From Pavlovales sp. CCMP2436 (taxonomy: Eukaryota; Haptophyta; Pavlovophyceae; Pavlovales), in contig MU631315.1 in assembly GCA_026770615.1 (NCBI GenBank), forward strand, positions 540,587-552,775: DNA of 12,189 nucleotides, written 5' to 3'. Below, piece by piece: positions 6,741-12,189 of this stretch. Under the pieces are notes generated by a model that searched no databases, was not told the DNA's origin, and saw only the letters and a list, made by a program, of their open reading frames with translations. Position 1 is the first letter of the stretch, and each line of letters opens with the position of its first letter. A program made the position numbers and the translations under genes.

Positions 6741-7046
6741 AAGGAAGAGTGACGAGTCACGAGTGTTAAAAGAGTTTTTTTTTTAAGACGCTGCGCGCAA
6801 CAGTGTACTGTTGTTGCTGTACCACTGGGAGACTGGGAGACCGTTTACGGGGCCGAACGTTTTCATAGATGTTTACACGCATCCTCCGAGGCCGTTCAAA
6901 CCTATCCGTCCCGCCGCCCCTCATCCCGCATCCAGCAACTTGAGACCTGCTCGACACCGTTCACCAGCCCACCCGTCCGTTTTAAGGGAGAGAAGACGCT
7001 GGAAGACTCGCGCATCTTCCAAGGCCGCTCAAAACGTATCCGTCCG
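6700..7046 (+). repeat. Repeated blocks in the upstream region of the light-harvesting gene
   Basis: Two pairs of diverged direct repeats are seen. TCACCAGCCCACC followed by a CCGTTTTAA(A/G)GG(A/G)AGAG block occurs at about 6707-6748 and 6959-6991. CGCATC(C/T)TCC(G/A)AGGCCG(T/C)TCAAA leading to TATCCGTCC occurs at about 6878-6912 and 7011-7046. A 12-bp palindrome GTGACGAGTCAC lies at 6749-6760. The blocks end just before the start codon at 7070. They may be duplicated promoter or 5'-UTR segments, but no known element is recognised. Confidence 0.45.
6849..6881 (-). repeat. R1 core motif, inverted copy
   Basis: Read on the minus strand it is TGCGTGTAAACATCTATGAA followed by AACGTTCGGCCCC, matching the AGTGT-TAAATATCTA-GAAA-ACGTCCGTCCCC core of repeat R1. 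It lies in the upstream region of the light-harvesting gene, about 190 bp before the start codon. Confidence 0.5.
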
Positions 7047-7069
7047 TGAATCGCCACACGCCCACCAAC

Positions 7070-7862
7070 ATGTCGTCCCTCGCCACCGTCTCCGTCGTCA
7101 ACATGCTCGCCATCGCGCGTGACCCCCTCGGCGCTAAGGCCCCGACCAAGATGAGCACGGGCGCGAAGCCATGTATGCGCCGCGCCCTCCCACCTCTGCG
7201 CGCGGCCACGCAGTGATGCTCGCACAACACACCTGCCTACTTCTGCCACCGGCCTCCCCGATGTGACGCGCCGCTCATGGGCTCACCCGCGCGCCCTTTC
7301 CTGTGCCCTTCCCCCCCCTGCAGTCGCCTACGGCCTCGTCGGTGTCACGACGTTCCCCGGCCCGTTCGACCCGGCTAACCTCCTCAAGGACGCGCCCGAG
7401 TCCGGCGTCCGCCTCTGGCGCGAGGCCGAGCTGATGCACGGCCGCGTCGGCATGCTCGCCGCCGCCGGCTTCCTCGTGCAGGAGAACTTCCACCCGCTCT
7501 TTGGAGGCACAATTGGCGGACCGGCGATTAACCACATCCCGCAGATCCCGCCCTTCTTCTGGGCGTTCCTCACGTTCGGCATCGGCATCGCCGAGGCGTA
7601 CCGTATCCAAATCGGATGGGTTGACCCGCGCACTTCAACCGGGGCCAGTTGGACCGAGACCCAGTTCCAGCTCCGCGACGATTACTCGCCTGGAGATCTC
7701 GGATGGGACCCGCTCGGCCTCAAGCCCATCGATCCGGAGGAGCTCGAGGCCCTACAGCTCAAGGAGCTGAACAACGGCCGCCTCGCCATGATCGCCGCCG
7801 CGGCCTTCCTCGCGCAGGAGACCGTCAACGGCAAGCAGATCCTCGAGAACCTCGGCTACTAA
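7070..7862 (+). CDS. Fucoxanthin chlorophyll a/c-type light-harvesting protein (two exons)
   Basis: Exon 1 is 7070-7172 and exon 2 is 7324-7862. Splicing gives 213 residues, usual for this family. The product binds chlorophylls and carotenoids in the thylakoid membrane and passes light energy to the photosystems. Helix 1 carries REAELMHGRVGMLAAAGF (about 67-84) and helix 3 carries KELNNGRLAMIAAAAFLAQE (181-200). These are the paired E-x-x-H/N-G-R motifs whose Glu and Arg bridge the helices and ligate chlorophyll. Helix 2 is about 112-128 (FFWAFLTFGIGIAEAYR). GDLGWDPLGL precedes helix 3, and FAYGLVG followed by FDPANLL is typical just after the transit region. The start has a good context (AAC before ATG). 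The leader is only weakly hydrophobic (LATVSVVNMLAIA), unlike the clear signal peptide expected for a secondary plastid. A further upstream exon or different start therefore remains possible. Confidence 0.92.
7173..7323 (+). other. GT-AG intron of the light-harvesting gene
   Basis: The donor is AAGCCAT/GTATGCG and the acceptor is CCCCCCCCTGCAG/TCGCC after a pyrimidine tract. Reading through exon 1 hits TGA at 7213-7215, so removal is required. The junction splits a codon after its first base (T + TC = Phe), joining STGAKP to FAYGLVG. The length is 151 nt. Confidence 0.8.
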
Positions 7863-8244
7863 GCTCCTCGGGCATCTGATCCTCGTTGGCACGCACGTTG
7901 ACGTGCATTCCTTGACGAGTTCACTCATCGTCAGCTGAGACACTCTACATGTGAGAAGCACCGACACTCCTGCATCGCGCGCTGTCTCGCCGACATCCGC
8001 CCGGTGTGCCAGTTTTCGTGATTCTTCGGCCGGGCATCGAGATGGCGTGTCTAGCTAACGTCGTTCAACGTCCGCTAACTAATTTGTTAAATATATGCAG
8101 TATGAAAACGGTTCAGCAGTGCTCACACGGCATAAATGAGTACGTCCATGGCCAGTCCACGGCGGACGAGCGGTGACCTTAGTTTGAGCAACCTTGGTTT
8201 TCAAAATGACGCGCGTATACATTGATATCGCGGGGTTTCCTTTC
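7863..8244. other. 3' flank of the light-harvesting gene, non-coding
   Basis: Just after the stop are two small stem-loops: GCACGT-TG-ACGTGC (7893-7906) and TGACGA...TCGTCA (about 7913-7933). They may be 3'-UTR structure. I see no AATAAA nearby and no gene in the rest. Confidence 0.35.
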
Positions 8245-8360
8245 TTTTTTGCACGCGCCTGCGCCCACGAGCCCACGCCCACGCGCCTGCATCCGGCTCC
8301 TGCCCTTTTCTTTCCCCCTTCCCCGTCGCCACGCCCGTCCCCACACCTCCCGAGACACTG
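8245..8360 (+). repeat. Dispersed repeat R2, copy 2
   Basis: Positions 8245-8274 are identical to 5176-5205. The C-rich remainder (CATCCGGCTCCTG, then CACGCCCGTCCCC) matches the first copy with substitutions. It runs directly into the R1 copy at 8361, suggesting that R2 and R1 are parts of one larger repeat. Confidence 0.65.
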
Positions 8361-8580
8361 AGTGTATAAATATCTAGAAATACGTCCGTCCCCTGACAGG
8401 TCTCCACCGGACCCAAGTATTGAGAAACACTCGGATCAAGGGACCTTTGCAGAGCACACGGATACCGTCCCCACCGCTAAGGCTGATCAGGCACACGACA
8501 GTCGACGGCTCTCTGACTGACGCACTGACCGGCCGCTGCTGCCTCTCGCTCGTCTCAAAATGCAGCTCGCCTGCGCACGT
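8361..8580 (+). repeat. Dispersed repeat R1, long copy 2
   Basis: This is the best-preserved member, starting AGTGTATAAATATCTAGAAA then TACGTCCGTCCCCTGACAGG. It aligns over about 220 nt with 6016-6262, and its first part aligns with the inverted fragment at 472-520. No conserved reading frame is shared among copies. Confidence 0.65.
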
Positions 8581-8634
8581 GCCGCACCTGTAGCACAAAC
8601 TAAACAGACAAATAACCTCCGGTAGCCTGTATCT

Positions 8635-8677
8635 CACTGTGTGATTCTTGTCCACGAGGGGCAAGAATCACACGGTG
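8635..8677. repeat. Strong stem-loop between R1 and the LINE-like region
   Basis: CACTGTGTGATTCTTG (8635-8650) pairs with CAAGAATCACACGGTG (8662-8677) at 15 of 16 positions around an 11-nt loop (8651-8661). It marks the low-coordinate border of the GT-rich LINE-like sequence, so on the minus strand it would lie at or beyond that copy's 3' end. Confidence 0.65.
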
Positions 8678-9290
8678 GGGGCTCATTGTGGTCCCGGTCT
8701 ACCCCACCCCCTCAGGGGGGGGTGGGCCTCGGGCTCAATATGTTGGGGAGTGTATTCGAGGCATTGTTCCTCCCTCCTGCGCTTTTGGCGTGCCTCTGCT
8801 GGCTGCTGGGGTGTGCGGGTCTGTGGCCCTGCTTTTGGCCGCGTGGATGGGCGCAGAACACGGTGGTGTGGGGCTCTGACGGCAGTCGTTCCGCTATTGT
8901 CTGTGGGTGGCTGCGTCGTGCGAGACCGCTTTCGTTCCGCTGCCGATTGTTGTGTCTGGTCCAGCACCATAGGTGGTGTATATGTTTGCTTGGCTTCCAG
9001 TGGGCGTTTGGCTGAGCCCAATATGCGCGGGTGAGACGCTGGGATGTGCACGTCTGCTGTGGTGTGTGCGGCCGCAGCTCGTGGCGTTGGTAGAGTGATT
9101 GGGTTTGGCCTCTGTGGGATGGCCGGCGTTCGCCTGGGCTAGGGTCTGTCCCTGTGGTGTGGCGACCTTGAATCGACTCTATGTGCGTTAGCGTGGTGGG
9201 TTTGTTGTGGTATCGTGTAGCGAGGTGGGCGTAGTCGTTGTTGGTGGCTCGGGGGTCTGTGCCTGCTCCCACTAAGCAGATTCATATATA
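8678..9290 (-). mobile_element. Degraded LINE-like 3' region
   Basis: This stretch has the same skew (GT-rich on the plus strand, hence CA-rich coding composition on the minus strand) as the 3' part of the LINE-type ORF at 9312-10442. Positions about 8966-9028 align with about 9325-9385, including GGCTTCCA(G/C)TGG(G/T)CGTTTG and TGAGC(C/G)CA. A minus-strand open frame here (8712-9272) is Thr/His/Pro/Arg-rich like the LINE ORF tail but has no domain. The best reading is an older or partial copy of the same element family, lying 3' of the better-preserved copy. Confidence 0.4.
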
Positions 9291-9306
9291 TATAAATATA
9301 TATATA
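9280..9306. repeat. TA-rich microsatellite at the LINE 3' border
   Basis: TTCATATATATATAAATATA followed by TATATA abuts the 3' end of the minus-strand LINE-type sequence. A simple repeat at the 3' end is common for LINE insertions that lack a poly(A) tail. Confidence 0.55.
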
Positions 9307-9311
9307 GCGGC

Positions 9312-10442
9312 TCAGCATGGTTCAATAGATGGTGCGGCGGTCTGGCAGGCTTCCACTGGTCGTTTGAATGAGCGCAGTGTGCGTGTGTGCGTGGTCGGTG
9401 TGGCCACATGTGGTGCACTGGGGGCGCACTTTGCTTGTGACACTGGGATGATGGCTGGTGTTGGCATTTGTGGTGTGGCCGGCTCAGGTGTGGCGGTGGA
9501 GTGTCTATGAGGCGAGGTCGGCGCAGCTTGACTCTGCGTATGTTTGCGTGGCAATCCTGGCGTGATCGCGTGAGGCATGGCTGGCGAGGCCGTTGGTGGT
9601 GTGTGGGCAGGTTTTTGTTGTGTGGCAGCCCGCTCGCGTTGGCGTGGTTCGGCCCGTATGGCCTGGAGGGGGACTGTGGGTATCAGGTCGTGTGGGTTTG
9701 TACGCACGGGCGGCAGTTGTGTGGCACGTCGTTCTTGCAGCTGTGGGTTGGTCCGCATGGGTGTGATTGTCAGTAGTTGGTTCGTGCTTTTCTTGGCTGC
9801 ACTCTCGGCTGCCTGGGCGGCCCACATGGCTATCTTGAACTTGTGCGCGTCATGTACGGATATTTTGTCTTGAGGTGCCGCTGCAGACGTCTCAATCGCA
9901 GTTTTGCGTAGCGTGCGCATCTCGAGGCTATGGTGTAGAAGTATGAGGTGTAGTTCGCCCGGTTTGGGGGCATCGCCCGCGCTGTCTTTTTTGAGTTCGT
10001 CCTTAATGCTCATCCCGATCTGTCCTGAGTAGTAGTCTGGTCTTGCAATCATACGCGTAGCCAGCATATTAGTTGTTGGGTGTCCAAGGCGCAGTGCCCG
10101 CTTGACGCAGAGTGCGCTGTGGAGGTTATCCCTGCGCTCTTTTGTCGCCAAGCACTCATGGTACAGGTGGTGTTTGGTGTCTGATAGGCCAGGTGCCTTG
10201 CATAGGGGGCAGGTGAGGGCCATCGTCTCGGGTTTCCCGTCGATGGTTATCACAGTTGTGGCCATCCTCGAGTGCTCTTCTGCCCACTCGGTGTTGTGGC
10301 GATGCGAGCCGAAATTCAAGGTTACCATGTGTTTGGTGTACATTTCAGGGGGTCTTTTTCCCCTGCCGCGTGGGAGGCTCAGCGATGCAGTGCTCTCTTC
10401 TTGCCATATGGCTCCCACGTTGTCCATCCGGCCTATAACCAA
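9312..10442 (-). pseudogene. LINE-type retrotransposon ORF2, C-terminal end only
   Basis: The open frame of about 376 codons ends at TGA 9314-9312. It has no ATG at its 5' limit; the first ATG is at about 10427, and a TAG lies just upstream in frame. The diagnostic part is LTCPLCKAPGLSDTKHHLYH followed by EC (about residues 77-97), a C-x2-C-x9-H-x3-H-x-C zinc-knuckle layout. The following TKERRDNLHSALC also fits the tail of non-LTR retrotransposon ORF2 proteins, which follows the reverse transcriptase. The reverse transcriptase and endonuclease are absent, so this is a 5'-truncated, immobile copy. The C-terminal 170 residues are Thr/Pro/Ala/Gln-rich and low in complexity. A TA microsatellite borders its 3' end. 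The 57-bp block at 10449-10505 and then the AT-rich island lie beyond its 5' end. Confidence 0.6.
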
Positions 10443-10448
10443 GTCCCG

Positions 10449-10505
10449 AGACTACGCCCGCGTGATCGCATGACCGGGCTGCATGATCGACGCTAAGTTG
10501 ATTTG
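10449..10505 (+). repeat. 57-bp block, second copy
   Basis: This is the near-identical partner of 5279-5335 (GTGATCGCATGACCGGG, then ATCGACGCTAAGTTGATT). Its right edge is also the sharp change from GC-rich to AT-rich DNA, at about 10506. Confidence 0.7.
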
Positions 10506-10620
10506 GTTTTTCGAAAACGCAATTATTATCTCGAAAAATAGTTCCTTCCCTCGATGGCTCGAAGGTGTATTCTACTAGGCGCCGCACATTAAACTAAGCA
10601 TCTTAGCAGTGGGATTATTT

Positions 10621-10965
10621 ATGAGTACCCCTACTTTCCCTTTATCATCCATTGAGCGACCCGCTCGCATTGCCCAAAATGGTAATACTGTATTAATAAA
10701 ATCGCCCGCCGCGCTGACAGGCACGGTAGCCGATGACACTTGGATGGCGGCGCGGACGTTAAATGATAAGATGGCGAGGAAGGCGATCGAGTTACAGGGG
10801 TCGCGGGCATTAAGAAGGGTGATAACGACTGAGGCTCAGTTTTTTCGCAAATTATATACAGGCAATGGTTTAACATTGCTTAAATTGCTATCGAAGGGCG
10901 CACAAAATGAGGCGCAGTTTCTTAACGTTATACGGTTTCTTATTGCCCGCGACTCCCTGTATTGA
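10621..10965 (+). CDS. Orphan 114-residue protein in a low-GC island
   Basis: The frame starts at ATG 10621 (MSTPTFPLSSIERPARIAQN) and ends with TGA at 10963-10965. GTG 10609 is in frame but ATG is preferred; the in-frame stop is TAG 10576-10578. Codon use is unlike every neighbour: many TTA, ATA, AAT and ACT codons in a genome that otherwise prefers G/C third positions. The protein is soluble-looking, with a likely helical C-terminal two thirds (LNDKMARKAIELQGSRALRR, then LTLLKLLSKG and FLNVIRFLIARDSLY). I recognise no family and name no function. It lies in an AT-rich segment of about 10506-10975 next to a LINE remnant, and converges tail-to-tail with the SPPP membrane protein gene, 58 bp between stops. 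Its composition suggests recent arrival from a virus, mobile element or other low-GC source. It could instead be an exon of a larger gene or a remnant. Confidence 0.5.
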   Translation: MSTPTFPLSSIERPARIAQNGNTVLIKSPAALTGTVADDTWMAARTLNDKMARKAIELQGSRALRRVITTEAQFFRKLYTGNGLTLLKLLSKGAQNEAQFLNVIRFLIARDSLY

Positions 10966-11023
10966 TCAGGGGGAGCCCTCGATGTGTGCGCCGTCATCTC
11001 TGAGGCGTGCCGTGGCCCGTGAA

Positions 11024-12189
11024 TTATTTTTGCCTGTGGTCAAGTTGCCCGACGCCTTCACCTGGTAGGCAACTTGCGGTCGGAAAGGGGAGGGCCCTCG
11101 GAGGCGCCATGTTCGAATCCCAAATTGACGAAGAGATCGTATACGGGGTCGTATACATGCGCCTGTCCGTCTTATCCTCGGTAGACGAAGCGGTCGGATA
11201 GGGGGTCGTATACAGGCGCCCGTCCGTCTGGTCCTCGGTAGACGAAGCGGTCGGGTAGGGGGTCGTATACAGGCGCCCGTCCGTCTTGTCCTCGGTTGAT
11301 GAAGCGGTCGGATAGGGGGTCGTATACAGACGCCCGTCCGTCTTATCCTCGGTAGACGAAGCGGTCGGATAGGGGGTCGTATACAGACGCCCATCCGTCT
11401 TATCCTCAGTAGACGAAGCGGTCGGATAGGGAGGTGCATAGAGGCGTCCGCCTACCTCATTCCCGACGACGACAGGGCTTGGCGGTGAAACAGGTGAGTT
11501 ATGCGGTGGGGGGTAGTCTGGGGTGAATTCGCGCAAGTCCTTGCTGTGGCGGCGGAGGTAGCTGGTGGGGGACGGTGCCGGCGGGCTCAGCGGCGGCACA
11601 GCGTGAGCACGCAGCGCGAGCGCAATGACATCTTCACCTCGCCGCTGGTGGACATCCTCCAGGCGAAGACTGCCAGCTGGCGTTGCCGACTCCTCTGGTG
11701 CCACATCCGCACCAAATAGCTTCGACATACGAGTTCTTTTTCTTTCGCGCGGCGGCCGCAGCAGCGACATACGAGTACTGTTTCTTTCGCGCGGCGACGG
11801 CAGCAGCGGTGGCGCGACCCCGATGATGGCAGCGCCGCTCGCTTTAGCCACCTTGGAGTGTGCCGCTTTCCTCCGTCTGCGGTAGGCTGCCGCGAAGAAG
11901 ATGCAGCCGCAGCATAGCCCGGCAAAAAGGCTGCCTATGATGGCTTCAATGGCTATAATGGGCGATGGAGTCTCAATGCTCGCCTGCGACTCGCCGAGAC
12001 CAGGGGTGGCGAAGGAGGTGGCGAGGGGCAAGGAACTGGCGGCGACCGCCGCGACCGGGCTCGCCGGCGAGCTAGGTGGCGGCGGCGGGCTCGCCGGTGG
12101 GCTCGGCGGGGGCGAGGGCGGTGGGCTCGGCGGTGGCAGGCTTGGCGGTGAGCTCGGCGGCAGGCTCGGCGGGGGCGAGGGCAGCGGGC
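11024..12189 (-). CDS. SPPP-rich single-pass membrane protein with tandem-repeat tail (5' partial)
   Basis: The frame ends at TAA 11026-11024 and stays open to the right edge (about 388 codons); no ATG start is visible, so the N-terminus lies outside. The visible order is as follows. First is a Ser/Pro-rich stretch of SPPPSPP and PPSPPPSPPASPP type (first ~45 residues), as in hydroxyproline-rich wall or surface glycoproteins of algae. Next is a transmembrane helix (IIAIEAIIGSLFAGLCCGCI, then FFAAAY), followed by a basic stop-transfer RRRRK. Then comes a tail with two RER-x-x-TRMS-x-L units and a Pro-rich linker. Last are about six 19-residue units of TDGRLYTTPYPTASSTEDK. Topology is outer N-terminus, inner C-terminus. 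A cell-surface or scale/matrix-associated role is inferred; no catalytic domain is visible. The repeated Tyr/Thr/Ser-rich tail could be a phosphorylation or docking platform, which the sequence cannot prove. Confidence 0.75.
   Translation of the reverse strand, partial: PLPSPPPSLPPSSPPSLPPPSPPPSPPPSPPASPPPPPSSPASPVAAVAASSLPLATSFATPGLGESQASIETPSPIIAIEAIIGSLFAGLCCGCIFFAAAYRRRRKAAHSKVAKASGAAIIGVAPPLLPSPRERNSTRMSLLRPPRERKRTRMSKLFGADVAPEESATPAGSLRLEDVHQRRGEDVIALALRAHAVPPLSPPAPSPTSYLRRHSKDLREFTPDYPPPHNSPVSPPSPVVVGNEVGGRLYAPPYPTASSTEDKTDGRLYTTPYPTASSTEDKTDGRLYTTPYPTASSTEDKTDGRLYTTPYPTASSTEDQTDGRLYTTPYPTASSTEDKTDRRMYTTPYTISSSIWDSNMAPPRALPFPTASCLPGEGVGQLDHRQK
11149..11433. repeat. Five 57-bp in-frame tandem repeats
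   Basis: Units begin with TCGTATAC at 11149, 11206, 11263, 11320 and 11377 and differ at only a few positions. Degenerate units flank both sides (about 11092-11148 and 11434-11460). As 57 is a multiple of three, each unit adds 19 residues to the cytoplasmic tail without breaking the frame. The near-identity suggests recent expansion or homogenisation, so copy number probably varies between strains. Confidence 0.9.
11723..11806. repeat. Two 42-bp in-frame tandem repeats
   Basis: CGACATACGAGT begins both 11723-11764 and 11765-11806, and each unit ends GGC(C/A)GCAGCAG or similar. On the minus strand each encodes an RERxxTRMSxL unit just inside the membrane helix of the SPPP protein. Confidence 0.7.

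Noticed and set aside
8641..9034. Plus-strand Cys/Trp/Leu-rich open frames that look membrane-like
   Set aside because: They are complements of the CA-rich LINE-like strand; hydrophobicity comes from GT-rich composition, with no conserved motif.
8712..9272. Minus-strand 186-codon frame as an independent gene
   Set aside because: Low-complexity Thr/His/Pro/Arg composition, no domain, and the region aligns in part with the 3' end of the LINE-type sequence, so it is treated as repeat.
11149..11433. Regular repeat array considered as a CRISPR
   Set aside because: Units are contiguous with no unique spacers, the period is a multiple of three, and it lies in a coding frame of a eukaryotic gene.
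10966..11439. Minus-strand 157-codon frame with a repeated RPLRLPRIRRTGACIRPPI unit
   Set aside because: It is the out-of-frame translation of the same 57-bp repeats inside the SPPP membrane protein gene, whose frame is longer and has a membrane helix.
1..12189. tRNA, rRNA, snRNA or bacterial operon features
   Set aside because: No cloverleaf with conserved loops, no rRNA core sequence, and no ribosome-binding-site-led operon structure could be seen by eye; a tRNAscan/Infernal run would be the decisive test.

Overview
This window looks like nuclear DNA from a single-celled alga with a red-lineage (chlorophyll a/c) plastid, most likely a haptophyte or a relative. The main evidence is a fucoxanthin-chlorophyll-type light-harvesting protein gene with a GT-AG intron. 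Supporting evidence is a very high coding GC content, a Ser/Pro-rich (SPPP) membrane protein and a dense load of small transposable elements. Nothing suggests a bacterial or organellar origin. I saw no rRNA, tRNA or CRISPR. The species assignment is inference.

Layout, left to right. Positions 1-208 (- strand) hold the start of a possible secreted or plastid-targeted protein that runs off the left edge. Positions 209-1565 are non-coding and hold a hairpin, a copy of a dispersed repeat and an intact 454-bp terminal-inverted-repeat element (MITE copy A). Positions 1629-2885 (- strand) encode a complete JmjC/cupin_8 oxygenase-like protein with an N-terminal membrane anchor. Positions 3369-3640 are a RecQ-like helicase fragment that loses its frame after motif Ia, followed by an AT-rich fold-back element at 3787-4230. 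Positions 4634-5067 (- strand) contain coding-like sequence broken by a frame change.

Positions 5068-6740 are repeat-rich: MITE copy B with a 4-bp target duplication, a 9-bp tandem repeat and a dispersed repeat copy. The light-harvesting gene is at 7070-7862 (+). Positions 7863-9300 are repeats again, ending in a degraded LINE-like 3' region. Positions 9312-10442 (- strand) are the C-terminal, zinc-knuckle-bearing end of a LINE-type ORF2. Positions 10621-10965 (+) form an orphan ORF in an unusually AT-rich island. From 11024 to the right edge (- strand) is a membrane protein with an SPPP-rich outer region, one transmembrane helix and a tail of 57-bp (19-residue) tandem repeats.

The genes do not form a pathway. 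The light-harvesting protein acts in the plastid thylakoid, the JmjC protein is probably in the secretory pathway, and the SPPP protein is probably at the cell surface. The rest is mostly mobile-element history. The main new-looking items are the MITE family with its expanded hairpin, the fold-back element, the low-GC orphan ORF and the dispersed repeat family with five motif copies.
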